A stretch of 64,000 nucleotides of DNA from Diphasiastrum complanatum (lineage: Eukaryota > Streptophyta > Lycopodiopsida > Lycopodiales > Lycopodiaceae). This document shows positions 23,391-34,959 of this stretch, in pieces. A program made the translations under genes and the position numbers. The stretch covers positions 47,684,633-47,748,632 of the forward strand of contig CM055106.1 in NCBI GenBank assembly GCA_029204225.1, in the 5' to 3' direction. The notes beneath the pieces are model-generated. The model was not told where the DNA came from, searched no databases, and saw only the letters and a program-made list of their open reading frames with translations. Position 1 is the stretch's first letter, and each line of letters starts with the position of its first letter.

Positions 23391-23475
23391 CTATGTAGCA
23401 TAGGGTCTGAACACTGGGAGCGTCAACCCTGCCTTCACCTGCATAGCAAAAGGAAGAGAGGAGAGGAGAGAGAGG

Positions 23476-23522
<47 letters not shown>

Positions 23523-23560
23523 TGCCTAGGCTGAGAAAGGATGGTTTGCAAAGGTTACTT
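23391..23560 (-). mobile_element. Gypsy LTR 3' half, inverted, with (AG)n
   Basis: Reverse complement of the LTR end at 15382-15579 (CCTAGGCATT, TATGCAGGTGAAGGCA, CCTATGCTACATAGA, GACACAACA). It contains a pure AG run at 23480-23519. On the minus strand it follows the leader at 24331-23561, so the element between has lost its coding region. Confidence 0.65.
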
Positions 23561-24331
23561 CTCAGTGGTGCGAGAGTTATTGATGTCTACGAGGTTCAAA
23601 ATCACTTTTTGGCTCACAAATTAATCAGTAATTTAAACTAGCTTTTGCAGGCTCTTCTGTGTCCTTGTCTCAGTGAGATGGAACTTCAGAAGCTTCTACA
23701 AAGATTAGTTTCCACAAAAATTTAAAATTTTGATGTCTACAAGAGTTCTACCTTAGATTTTGCTATTTTGGATCTTGGGAACCTTTGTAGAGGGTCTTAC
23801 TCTGAAAGGTAACTCCCGCAGACTTCTCTGTGTCCTGGTCTCAATGGGATGGAACTTCAGAGTGCTATGCGAAGGCTGCTTAGCAGTATTTTTAAAATTT
23901 TTAAGGTATTTTTGATTTTTTTTGGCTATTTTGGCAAAATGGCTAGGCACTAACTCTCGCAAAAAGTATAGTAGCTTATGTTGATGTGGCAGAAGGTACT
24001 GCCAGGTCTGTGATGGTTAGTTTGGACAGATCAGAAAGTTATAGTCTCTAACCCATTTTCCTACCTATTTTTTTCACCAAAAATATATTTTGAATATTTT
24101 TGAATTTTTTGCATTTTTGGAAGGGATTGGGTGCTTGGAACTGATCCTCCCATCTCACAATCTCTCCCACAGTACATACAAATAAAAAATCTCAAAAAAA
24201 CAACAAATCTAACACTTAACCTCCCTAATCTATCCACAAAATTTGAGTTTTGGGTGAAAATGAAAGTGTAGGAGAGAAAAGAGAGAGAGAGAAGGAGAAA
24301 GATGCTATATGGTGAGACAAGAGTGTGGCAC
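23561..24331 (-). other. Gypsy 5' leader, inverted
   Basis: On the minus strand it carries the features seen after the primer site at 54448: TTGCATTTTTGGAAGG-like text near the primer, then GTTCCATCTCAGTGAGACAA and degenerate CTCGCA/GCGAG motifs. It has no ORF of substance. Confidence 0.6.
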
Positions 24332-24349
24332 TCCCCGGCAACGGTGCCA
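24332..24349 (-). other. Gypsy primer binding site, inverted
   Basis: The minus strand reads TGGCACCGTTGCCGGGGA, one change from the Athila/Tat-type site, preceded by the LTR end ...GACAACACAACA. Confidence 0.75.
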
Positions 24350-25300
24350 TTGTTGTGTTGTCTATGTAGTGTGAAAAATCCAGCAAATTCACACATGTGG
24401 AAAACCACAAGAAATGTGTGAATGATCTTTACCATGCTTGGTGATGGCACACGGATCACCTGCAGAGCAATCCTACAATCTACCAACAGATCTATGGCTA
24501 AAGCACAATCTAGAATGCTACAAATCAAAGCTACATTAATTTCTCACAAATAGGAAAAGTACACAAGCAAGATCATGTATGAAGAAGACACAAAATCCGA
24601 GTTAGAGAGAGAGTACAATCACAAGCAACATAGAATGAGATCCAAATTTGACATTATGACATTACAAATGCTTGATTCTTCATCAAAAATGAATGAGAAT
24701 GATATATACATATATAGGAGAGCCAAAATTCGTGGTACTCCTTGTATTCAATGCATATCCCACACCTATTCAAGTGCAAACTAGTATTATCTTGACACCT
24801 AACTGCTTGCATGCATAGATTGCACCTAACTTCCACCTACTTTCTCCATAAGTCAAATTCTCAACTATGAGCCTACAAAACTACATGCATGTGTCCATTA
24901 GAGTATTTGCATGTCTTGCATGTCTCAATGTAAACTTAGGACACAATGCATTTATTATAGATCGAGTTTCTACAAGTCCATATTTGTCCAATTCTATGTG
25001 AAAATCTACATGCATGCCAATCTAGACATTGTCAACATTATTGCATGTCATACTAGACCAACTAGACTTTGTGCATGTCATTGGAATTTGATCTACCTAA
25101 CCCAAACTCGCCCTATTCTACAAGGATCAATTCACATACCTTGGATATGTACAAAGTATTTACATGGGTAGGACCCCCCAAACATCAACAAATATAAGAT
25201 AGATATGGTTTACAATTTTTAGCATGTAGCATAGGGTCCGAACGCTGGGAGCGTCAATCCGCCTTCACCTGCATAGCAAAAGGGAGAGAGGAGAGGAGGA
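24350..25300 (-). mobile_element. LTR region of the inverted gypsy copy, mixed origin
   Basis: The part next to the primer site is the LTR end. Further right a TATA-like ATATATGTATATAT box (about 24702-24719) and several ATGCATG/CACATGTGG words occur. 25228-25300 repeats the LTR end again (CCTTCACCTGCATAGCAAAA, inverted). Internal boundaries are unclear. ORFs here look accidental. Confidence 0.4.
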
Positions 25301-27753
25301 TAGACTCTCCTCTTGACCTTATACACTCGGATGTTCATTCATTTTTCACATGAATCAAATGGTGGAGCTCTTATGTATGTCACTTTTATTGATGATAAAT
25401 CAAGATACTCTTGGGTTTATCTCTTGTCTAAGAAAAGTGAAGTTTTTAAGTCCTTTGTAAAGTTCAAAACTCTTGTGAAAAACCAACTTAATACTAGCTT
25501 GAAAGTATTAAGAAGTGATAATGGAGGGGAGTACATCTCCAATAGGATGAAAGAGTTTTGTGAAACTAATGGCATAAAGAGAGAGTTTACTTGTACATAT
25601 ACTCCATAGCAAAATGGAGTAGCTGAGAGAAAGAATAGGACACTATGTGAGTGTGTTAAAGCTATGAGATTAGATGCATCTCTTCCTATTTCATTTTGGG
25701 GAGAAGCTATTTTATGTGCAAACTTTCTTTGTAATAGAATGACTAATAGTGCCATTAAAGGACTTATACCTTATGAAGTATTTGTTGGCAAAAAGCCAAA
25801 TCTTAGTGATTTGAAAGTTTTTGGATGTACTTGTTATGTACATATTCCTTAAGAAACAAGGAAAAAGAAAGATGCCACTTCTTTCAAAGGCATTTTTGTT
25901 GGTTATAGTGAAAGTAAGAAATCTTATAGGATATATGATCCTATTACAAAAAAAGTTGTTGCTAGTAGAGATGTACTTTTTGATGAATCTATCCAAGCCA
26001 AAGGAAACGTGACTTCAAACAACACTCAACTTTTCAAAGATCATGCTATGGTCGAGGAAGAGCTTCATGAAGATGAAGACCAAGTGGAACCTACTCCAAG
26101 TCCAAGGGTGCCAAGAAGATCAACAAGGACAAGGATTGAGCCATCAAGGCTCACTTATAGTGACAAAGGGGAGCAAAGGGAAGATTCTCAACTACTCAAC
26201 TCTTATACTTTCTTGACTACTATGCTTGAAGAACCAACTAGTTTTGAGGAAGCAAACAAGTCTGAATATTGGAGGAAAGCTATGCAAGTAGAGTTTGATG
26301 CATTAATGGAAAATCAAACTTGAAAACTTGTTGATTTACCTTATGGAAAGAAGCCTCTTACTTGTAAATGGATATATAGATTCAAAAATATACTCAAGAT
26401 GGTTCCATTCAATAGTACAAAGCTAGACTTGTCGAAAAAGGTTTTTTGCAAAGTCAAAGGCATAAATTATGATGAAACCTTTGCACCTGTTGCAAAGCTT
26501 GTGACTATTAGATTAATCATATGTCTTGCAACTTCTTTCAAATGGGAGATCTTCCAACTTGATGTGACAAATGCTTTCTTGAATGGATTTTTGGAAGAGG
26601 AAATCTACATGTGCCAACCCGAGGGCTTCATCAAAGATGGAGAAGAAGACAAGGTGTGTATCTTGAAGAAGAGTCTTTATGGACTCAAGCAAGCACCAAG
26701 AGCATGATACTCTAGGTTGCATTCCTATCTTATTTCCATTGGATTTGTTGTAAGTTTATATGAACCATCATTGTACTACAAATGTAATGATGGAAAGATC
26801 ATTATCTTAGTTTATATGTTGATGACATTATACTCACAGGAGATGATCTAGTTGGCATCAAGAATGTAAAAGGTTCCTTGTCTAGTGAATTTAAGATGGT
26901 AGATCTAGGACTTCTTAAAGTTATACCTGGAATAGAAGTCACTAGAAGTAATGATTTTACCTTCATATGTCAATCTAAGTATGCTGGATCAATCTCAGCA
27001 AGATTTGGCATGATTGATTTTAAAGGAGTTGAAACTCCTATGGAACTAGGTGTAAAAGTTTCTAAGGAAAGTGAGGAAGCATTTTTTGAGGACATTACTA
27101 CCTATAGAATGCTTATTGGTTCCTTGATATACTTAACCATCACTAGACCAGATCTTAGTTTTTGTGTTGGCAAGTTGAGTCTGTACATTCAAAGTCCATT
27201 AATATGTCATTGGAAAGGAGCAAAAAGGGTGTTAAGGTACATCTCGGCTACAAAAGACTTTGGCATAGTTTATGAAAGGACTAATATTTGTTTGAGAGCA
27301 TATTCGGACTCAAGTTTTGCAGGTGACAAAATGGATAGAAGATCCATAAGTGCATTTACTACATTCTTATGTGGAGGATCTATATCTTGGCTTTCCAAAA
27401 AGCAAGATACCATCTCTCTTTCATCAATAGAATCCGAATATAAAGCTATGACAACAACAACAAAGGAGGTTCTTTGGCTTAAAAGGCTTTTGGAGGAGCT
27501 ACATGTGATCAAGGATGAAGACATTCCATGCATATATTGTGATAATCAAGCAGCTCAACAACTTGCAAACAATCCAGTCTTCCATGCTCGAACAAAGCAC
27601 ATCGAGATTGCACATCATTTTGTGAGGGAGAAAGTGCAAGCAAAGGAGATCAAGCTTATTCATGTTCCATCATCAGATTGCATTGCTGATATACTCAGCA
27701 AGGCATTACCTAAAGATCCATTTATAAAATTAAGATTGGTCTTGGAGTTATAG
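25301..27753 (+). pseudogene. pol: Copia pol: integrase, RT and RNase H
   Basis: It encodes the integrase catalytic core onward. FIDDKSRYSWVYLLSK gives the first Asp, RSDNGGEY the second, and NGVAERKNRT the Glu. FGCTCYVHIP and FVGYSESKKSYR close integrase. RT follows with ETFAPVAKLVTIR, QLDVTNAFLNGFLEEE and LYGLKQAPRA, then YVDD split by a frameshift near 26810. RNase H has SYSDSSFAG-like text, SWLSKKQDTISLSS, YCDNQAAQQLANNPVFHART and LSKALPKDPF. One frame is open from 25313 to 26707 except for TAG 25607, TAA 25850, TGA 26321 and TGA 26705; a second runs 26878-27753. Both TGA codons replace expected Trp, pointing to G-to-A decay. Gag and protease are missing, cut at the inverted gypsy LTR end. 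Confidence 0.92.
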
Positions 27754-27794
27754 ATAGATCTATGTTAGATTTACCAAGCTAGATTTTTGAGGAG

Positions 27795-28606
27795 TGTCAA
27801 AAATGCAAAAATAAGCTTGGTAGAGGCCAAAAATCTTGTATATAGGATAGACACACGTGTGTGGAGCCTGTTCCCACATGTGAAACTAGTGTACCTTTCA
27901 TGTACCATAATCATATATGTTGTACATATGATTTAATGCAAGCTCTAGTGGCTAAAACGGCCAAAAACTAGTTTTTTTAGAGATATGACACGTGGCACCA
28001 ATCTAATGCAAATATTTTGAATAGGTGTCACATCCCATGTGTAGAGGACAGCTCACACATGTGGAAATAGCTAAAGTAGGCAAGTTTTTGCTTCTAGAAG
28101 ATTTCCATGAAGATCTCCATATAGTAGAAAAATAGACCAAAAATGCCCAAAATGGAAAGTTTTGATCCAAGTGTCAAATTGCATGATGGTGACAAGGCAT
28201 CCTCACACATGTGAGATCTGATGCATGATCAGTACCTCGATCTCCAAAAGTGTATATATAGAGGCTTATTTGGCCATAATCAATGTGAGACACCAATCTT
28301 GGTTTTGGAAGCAATTTTGAGTGATTCTCTCTATTTGTCTACATTTGTTTTGATTGTTTTGAGGTTCTATCAATGTGTACTTGATTTTCAGGTTGGAGTC
28401 CGTACTCAGACAGTGTTTCACACGTGTGAAACCAAAAAGTACACCTACCTTCAATTAATGATTGTTCTTGTTAGGATTTTGTGTCTAGAATTGATCTAGA
28501 TTGATCTTAATCTCAAGTAGATTGATAGATCAAGTAATATGACAACCAATCTCTCTTGAGGATCAGATTAGGATACACTCTTGGTCCTTTTTGTACTTTC
28601 TTCACA
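27795..28606 (+). mobile_element. Copia 3' LTR, full length (copy C)
   Basis: It starts TGTCAAAAATG directly after GAGGAG and ends ...CTTTCTTCACA, 812 bp. CACACGTGTG lies at 27852 and 28419, the latter inside GTTTCACACGTGTGAAAC (28415-28432), and TATATATA at 28253. This copy defines the full LTR of the family seen at 1, 3246 and 57394. Confidence 0.85.
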
Positions 28607-29300
28607 ACACCTTCATGCTTATAATCTCATGATAGTTTGCAAAAAATGAGACACTATTTTGGAATTCATTATGTTGCTCAATTTACCATTTTGGAAAGCG
28701 AAAAGTGCGACACAATGAACCTTCGCATTTTTCGCTCATACATTTTTTGCTCATGCATTTTTTCGCTCATATATTTTTCTCTCATATATTTTTTGCTCAT
28801 ACATTTTTTCACTCATTTGTTGTAACAAAAAAAACAATAGTCTTTGCTACCAATATCATATACATTGTTTCATAGATTGTGTATATTATTTATTTTCGCA
28901 GTTCAATACTCATAAATATTGAACTGAACTTTTGCAAACTGAGCGAAGCATCTGTGTATTTTCATTTTTAGGACTAGATACTTTATTGTTGAGTCTGTAC
29001 CTTCAAAAGCAAGGACACACTTTCATTAAATACTTGTCTAATCCGCCGATATATCATTAATATACCAAAAACCTCAAACACTTTTGTTTTTTTTTGCTAC
29101 CTCTTTTCCATCACTCTTGCTTTTTGATTTCGTGAACTTTTAAATAAGCTCTCTTCTGCCATAGTTTACCATTACTATCGTCATGGCGATTGTGTTCAAA
29201 ACGCATCCAAAACTAGTCTTACCAGTTTTGCAGCCATCAGCCATACAAGCACAGATTGAATGACTCCTTCAATTCGATCCATCAGTAATTCTTACAAATG
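28607..29300. other. Non-coding, with local repeats
   Basis: It holds the 15-16 bp tandem repeat listed separately and a hairpin GTTCAATA...TATTGAAC (28901-28924). No gene or element boundary is recognised. Confidence 0.5.
28726..28816 (+). repeat. Six-copy 15-16 bp minisatellite
   Basis: Units CATTTTT(T)CGCTCATA vary by one to three bases over six copies at 28726, 28741, 28756, 28772, 28787 and 28802. Confidence 0.85.
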
Positions 29301-29499
29301 TGTGCCACGAGCTAATTCGAAATCTGAGCGAGACAGAGGAAGGACATATTTTCACTATTGTCCAAAATTAAAAGATTGTTATCATAGAGAAATTTTTTTG
29401 TATCCTTTGCTCTAGATCTTATCCTCAATTGGTTGATCTTCTCAAGGGAGGTAAACGACTTTAACTTATGATAGCATTCCAAGCATAAAATCACAATTC

Positions 29500-30042
29500 T
29501 AATGAGGCAATCTCAAGCAAATTGCTAGAATGGAAATCTCTCAACAACTTCTCATTAGATTTGGTAATCTCTTTATATATCAAGTACATGAATGGCCTGT
29601 ATATTGGTTCAGTAGATATTCACACGTGTGGGGAGTGCCACATCATGTAGATGACCAATAGGAGCAAGATATGCCCATAGATCAAAGTTGACTTATCCTA
29701 CTAGCTAGAATCCAAATGCTAGTCTCCTCAAAAATTGGGAATGTTCCCTATAAAATAGGATCTAGGAGAATGTGCACATCTTATCTAGTACATCCAGATC
29801 CACATGTGTGAACAACATCTTGACATGTGGGAGCATTTACTCATTCACATGGAAGTACAAGCTAATTACAAGGAGATTTACCAAAATGACTCACCAACTT
29901 GTGTAGATTGATCTAAAATGAATCTAACTTTATAGAAGTACATGTTCTACTTCCTTTTACACGTGGAAATAGGCTCCACACGTGTATGAATCTAGATCTC
30001 AAGATTAACATATACATTAAGTTAGAAGTGACAATTTTAACA
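29500..30042 (-). mobile_element. Copia LTR on the minus strand
   Basis: On the minus strand the LTR starts TGTTAAAATTGTCACTTC at 30042 after a purine-rich GAGAGCAAG. It has CACACGTGTAT/CACACGTGTG words (about 29977 and 29621) and a TATATAAAG box near 29580-29571. The far end is not defined. Confidence 0.6.
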
Positions 30043-30480
30043 CTTGCTCTCAATTCTAACTTGGTAAATCTAATGTACATCTATTCACAGTTCCAAGAAA
30101 ATTTGAACTTGAAAAGTGGATCTTTAACCAAAGGCTTGGTTAAGATATTAGCTATGCACTCGGGTGATGGCACATGATGAAGTTGTACCTCCTTGGATTG
30201 CACCTTCTCCCTCACAAAGTGATGAGCTATCTCAACATGCTTTGTTCTAGCTATCTCAATATGAATGTAGGATTTGTAGCAATTTGTTGAGATGCTTGAT
30301 TATCACAATAGATGCAAGGGATCTCCTCTACCTTCATCACTTGAATCTCCTCCAAAAGTCTTCTTAGCCAAAGGAGTTCTTTTGTTGTTCAAGTTATGGC
30401 GTTGTACTTGTTGGAATTCTATGCTCAAGCCCAATTCCATTAGGTAATGAGCATCCTGAAAAATCTGTATATACTTATTC
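30043..30480 (-). pseudogene. pol: Copia RNase H relic
   Basis: The minus strand has TPLAKKTFGGD (from LWLRRLLE-like text), then ARTKHVEIAHHFVREKVQSK, VQLHHVPS and ILTKPLVKDPLFKF, the conserved end of copia RNase H. It is directly followed by the purine tract and LTR above, so strand and order are consistent. Several stops and shifts are present, and upstream pol is missing. Confidence 0.75.
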
Positions 30481-30489
30481 TTAGAAAAC

Positions 30490-30930
30490 ACAAAAAATTA
30501 TGAAGGCTCGAATTTCCAGCAAAGGATCGAATTTTTTTCGACCCAAGCATATTTTTTGACCCTATGTCATTCTTGTCAAAGAGAGGTTTTTCGACCCTGG
30601 GTCGGGTCGGATCGGTTCTAATTTTTTTGGACACCTTCAACTCTGGATTGAATCAGATCAGATCTAATTTATTCGGGCGTCTTTGACCCTGGATCGGATC
30701 GGATCGGGTCTAAGAAATCTGACCCTTTGTAAAATTTTGAACCTTTGCAAAATTTCAACCCTTTGTAAAATTTTGACTCTTAGTTCATTTTTTGATACCC
30801 AAAAGTTATAATTTTTCGATACGGTATTGACTCGGAAAATTCATAATTTTCTGAGTCATTGTAATTTTTCGGGTCTTTGTAAATTTTTGATACTATCAAA
30901 AATCTGACCCACGTCACGACATTGATAGTC
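30490..30930. repeat. Degenerate simple-sequence region (GGGTCGG and TTTGTAAAATTTTGA words)
   Basis: GACCCTGGGTCGGGTCGGAT, GGATCGGATCGGATCGGG and three or more copies of CTTTGTAAAATTTTGA/AACC occur in about 440 bp, together with ATTTTTCGA. It looks like an old minisatellite mixture, with no ORF. Confidence 0.5.
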
Positions 30931-30954
30931 CGCCTACCTCTATATAGACATTCA

Positions 30955-31757
30955 TTGTAAAATGATGGCTACCTACTGCAGGACAAATGTACTTAATTAA
31001 GTAGGTCAATATAAGCTTTCAATGTACTGATCATTTGACTTTCAATCATCAAGGAAGATCTACTAAAGTTAGAGCCATTAGAGGAGTTCTAAATCCAAAA
31101 AAGACCCCTTGTAAAGATTTTTTTTATATTTTTTTCTCAATTTTTTCTTACACATGGACCAATCAAAATACTCAAATTTGAAATCTATGTAACGTAACTT
31201 TTTGAGTCCACATTTTGATTCCACACTAAAAATGGCATAAGTTTTTAGTGGTAAGTCCGAATTTAGCAAAATTTAGTGCATTGGAAAGCGCTCAACAAGG
31301 GCTTTCCAATGATATCTTACATGACATACTTTTGAAGTACGATTAAAAAGTTATGGCAAGTCAAAAGTATTAGTGCTATAATATTTTAATAATATAAACT
31401 ACATCTTGCACGAATTCTTAAAGGGTCTTTTTGGATCTCAAAACTCCTCTAATGTCTAATCAAGTATCATCCTACAGGCATTATGCTGTGAATAGTCAAG
31501 TAGTTTGTAGTTTTTGAATTAGTATGTTAGTCATCAACGAACTCAACTGAAGACTGTTTAGCCCAGCTTCAAGCATTGTACTTAGTTTTGATTATTATCA
31601 GAGTGCATTTTTGTGTTTCACTACTATTCTATTCTATTTGCACATTGTAGTTATTCGATCCATCTTGAACTTTGCTCTTGCTGGTAACTGCCACACTTCC
31701 GATCCACCATAGCTACCCTCACCACTTCCGCTGCTAATCTCGAGTTTTTTTTCGACA
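30955..31757 (+). mobile_element. Copia 5' LTR, interrupted by a MITE-like element
   Basis: The right end ...TTTTTTTTCGACA precedes a decayed tRNA-Met primer site and gag, so LTR identity is firm there. The left limit (taken at TGTAAAATGATGGC) is a guess. The MITE at 31081-31449 lies within. Confidence 0.45.
31081..31449. mobile_element. MITE-like terminal inverted repeat element
   Basis: The left end GAGGAGTTCTAAATCCAAAA and the right end (reverse complement GAGGAGTTTTGAGATCCAAA) pair over about 35 bp, continuing as AAGACCCCTT versus AAGACCCTTT. The element is 369 bp, AT-rich and has no ORF. TA flanks both sides (31079-31080, 31450-31451), as for TA-duplicating families. CATTGGAAAGC...GCTTTCCAATG forms an internal hairpin near 31280-31315. 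Confidence 0.75.
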
Positions 31758-31769
31758 GGGTATCAGAGA
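31758..31769 (+). other. Degenerate tRNA-Met primer binding site
   Basis: GGGTATCAGAGA differs from TGGTATCAGAGC at both ends and follows an LTR-like CGACA end. Confidence 0.6.
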
Positions 31770-31893
31770 AGGTGGCTCAATAATCTACATATTCATTGCA
31801 GGTTATCAGTCTCGTCTCTACCGAGACCTCATATCAGCAAGTGCGCAACCAACAGTATCTCGTTATTGTTGTTTCTACCAATGATACACCAGA

Positions 31894-32560
31894 ATGGATT
31901 CTATTTCTAGTTCTTCTCTGATTGACAAGCTCGATGGAGAGATTTACCATCTCTGGAAGTTCAAGATGAAGGTCGTTCTATTGGCCAAGGAACTATGGGA
32001 CTTAGTTGATGATACTAGAGGCTAATGCAGCTAGCATCACCAAATTGAGGCAACGAGATGACAAGGCATTTGTCTTAATCACTCTGAATATCAGAGGCTC
32101 CCAGATCAGTCATACCTGATATGCACAAACTTCTCAGGATGCCTGGGACATCCTAGTAACACTCTATGACATCTGAGATGTCACTTCCAAACTACATTTG
32201 AGAAAGAAATTCTTCACTCTCAAAATGTCTGATGCAGACTATTTCCAGCCATCTCAATACATTCAAAAACTTTATGGAGCAGATGACTACAACAAGATTG
32301 AATATTAAAGATTTAGATGCAGTAATGACTCTTTTATCGAGTCACTCTGATGCCTATGAAACATGGGTCATGGCTATTTCGACCCAACAACAACTTACTG
32401 TTTCAAGAGTTATTTCAATGCTATTACAAGAGGAGATCATAAGAAATGCATCATCCTCAAGCTCAAGATTGGATTCCCTTGCTCTATACAAACAAAAATC
32501 AGAAAAATCAAAAGAGATCTCCAAAGTCAGTTTTTTGAACGTGACTTTATGGCGAGCTTT
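31894..32560 (+). pseudogene. gag: Copia gag relic
   Basis: It starts MDSISSSSLIDKLDGEIYHL, then WKFKMKVVLLAKELWDLVDD, the classic copia gag opening. It continues in shifting frames with KAFVLITLNIRGSQISH, AWDILVTLYD and SKLHLRKKFFTLKM. Several stops and frameshifts are present, and nothing follows that codes for protease or pol. A related minus-strand gag lies at 61963-62845. Confidence 0.8.
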
Positions 32561-32612
32561 TTGTGACGAGCTTTTTGGGCGAGCCTTGTTGCGATAAGAG
32601 TGAGCTTTTTGG
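32540..32612 (+). repeat. Short GCGAGCTTTTTG repeat cluster
   Basis: GGCGAGCTTTTTG, GACGAGCTTTTTG, GGCGAGCCTTGTTG and GTGAGCTTTTTG follow each other with small spacers. Confidence 0.6.
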
Positions 32613-33748
32613 CATTTATCCTGATATCATTTCAAGTGCATTACAAATTAAAGATGTATGCCAATGATATTTGGCCAAGTGTGAATGATTGTTAATGAAT
32701 GGAGGTGGTACAATGGCATACTCATGAAATTCTGATTTTTTAAAAATTTAAACAGAGGTATAGAAATTACAACTACAAGTTGTCCAAATAAATTAGCTGG
32801 CTGTGCTCCCCAACAACCGTCACCAAAAATAAAAATATGTTGTTTTATACTAATTATAGAAAACATGATTTATGCATTGTCAAATGTGTCGATCCCACAA
32901 AAATAACACCCAAGAGCAGGAATCTGTCACTACGATGTACTTAAGGACATGTCAATAATATATAGTAGAATGGGTAAATGATCAAGGTATAGGGGTTTAA
33001 GGTTCAGGGTAGTTAAGCCTCACACGACAAGTGACAACTAGAATCAAAAGTCCAACTTCATTTTAATTATGCATTTTGTGCAATATATGATTTTGCTGAT
33101 ATAATGAATTATTCATTTTCTTCAACATAATTTCACCAGGCAAATCTATGTATTGTATTATTCATGTAGAGCATTAACTATTGCACAAATAAATTTCATT
33201 CAACAGAGAGCAACAAGTGTGAATGACTTCATAAGTTAAAGTGGTGAATTTGTAAGCCATTATCCAAGTGCTAGAGTGGACCCCTGTGCAAGTTGTAATT
33301 GTTACCGAGCTGCTAGTAAAACACATATGACTGACTGTTATGCGTAGAAAGTGGCACATACCCTAACTGCTTCAAAGTCGAAATAGATCCGTCGATCCAA
33401 GGTCGAATGGTGTTTTGATCTTTGGATTGGGTTGAAGGGTTAGATTGAATCACCTCCTTGCAGGGCCAAAATGTAGAGTCAAAATAATTTGGAGATCGAT
33501 TTACAATATCAGTTCAGTTGTGTCTTCTATTAGGTGATGAGTAGGGTCTTGATTCAAAGGATATAAACTGCCGTTGAAGTTCAATTTAAATGGTGGTTGA
33601 CGTTCACTAATGGGTCGGTTGAAAAGTGGAGTGGGATGACTTGTAGAAGAATGACTGATTTTCAACAATTGGACATGCCCTTATGTGAATCCCTTTGAAG
33701 ACATGCCTTTAAAGAAAGTCTGAATCCCTTAAGCATGCATTTATTTAT
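32613..33748. other. No gene recognised
   Basis: AT-rich DNA. Short ORFs on either strand show no family resemblance, and no LTR or terminal repeat is seen. Confidence 0.5.
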
Positions 33749-33871
33749 CCAAATTTTTGGTCATGACTAAGCACAAGGACAATACTACACTATGATGCTA
33801 CTTGTTTACCCAAATTTTTGGTCGTGACTATGCACAAGGACAATACTACAATATGATGCTACTTATTTTCC
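33749..33871 (+). repeat. Two-copy tandem repeat, unit about 61 bp
   Basis: CCAAATTTTTGGTCATGACT...TGATGCTACTTGTTT is followed directly by the same text with a few changes (GTCGTGACTATGC, CTACAATATG). Confidence 0.85.
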
Positions 33872-34959
33872 AAGGGCAATCATGGTGCAAAAAATATCAA
33901 TCGGACCTATATTCAGCAAGACAAGACAATGTATTTTAGGACCTCATGCAACTAAGATTGTTTCAAACACAACTGTAGAGCCTTATTTATGGTAACCATG
34001 AATTTGCCACAACAGTTCTCAACAAGCTTTTCTAAGCATATCTAAAATTGTTCTGTTTGAAGCTTTGATTCATTTTTTAAAGATTCAATACACATATTCG
34101 AAAATCCCAAACTCTTATAATTTTACTAAAGAGTCTTGTTATAGCAATAAACAATCTCATCAATAGAAATTTTATAGCTTTGACCAATATAGGCAATCTA
34201 TGGAAAGTTGAAATTTACTTTGTCTATCTAGCTTTGTCAAATCAACAAACGACCTTTGCCACAATTATACATCCACAAAAGCACTAGAGCTAAACAAATT
34301 TAGTTGACTCAATGTTGCTAGAAAAAATGAAATATCCTCACTAGGAAAGTTTTGTTGCAAATAAAAGCAAGTCACATCCATATGCTATGAACACAACAAA
34401 ACAAAACCGTCGAAATGTTGTTCAATAATTCTTCTAAAAGTCCAACAAAAACAAAAGTCAATCAACATATTTGTGCTTGCTGAAACAAGAGAAATCTAGA
34501 TTATTTTTTTCTATATTTAGTTTGAAAACTTATAAGTAAATGTTGTTGTATTGAAATAGACACCTGTTTTTAAGACAAACAAATAGGCCTATTTCTAGGC
34601 ATTTGAACTATGCAAATTGTGTAAATTGCTTGATAACATAGAATCATCGATTATAGATATCATTAACCATCATGTAGGCACAAAAAAACAACTTTGTCCA
34701 AGATAAAATAAACAAGAAAGGAAAAAAGGGAGGCCTTTGACATTGAATTTAGAATGAAATTTGAGATATCATTCAAGGTCACATAAGACCACGCCGATGG
34801 TCCCATGGATTGTTACAGAATACTACATCAAATGTAAGTACATATTTAAAAGGCCATTCATATTTTAGTCACAAATTATCCAAATGTTGCTTGAACTAGT
34901 GACAATAATTAACAAACATGTCCCATGCAAGTTTTTGTGGCCAGACTACTAATATGCCA
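33872..34959. other. No gene recognised
   Basis: AT-rich anonymous DNA without visible repeats or protein motifs. Confidence 0.5.

Noticed and set aside
22727-23391. A single intact copia element spanning 22727-28606
   Set aside because: The pol pieces are out of order (the integrase-RT linker at 23235 comes before the integrase start at 25301) and an inverted gypsy copy separates them.
33174-33359. 61-codon minus ORF rich in Cys/Thr/Ser
   Set aside because: Short, isolated and with no resemblance to a known family.
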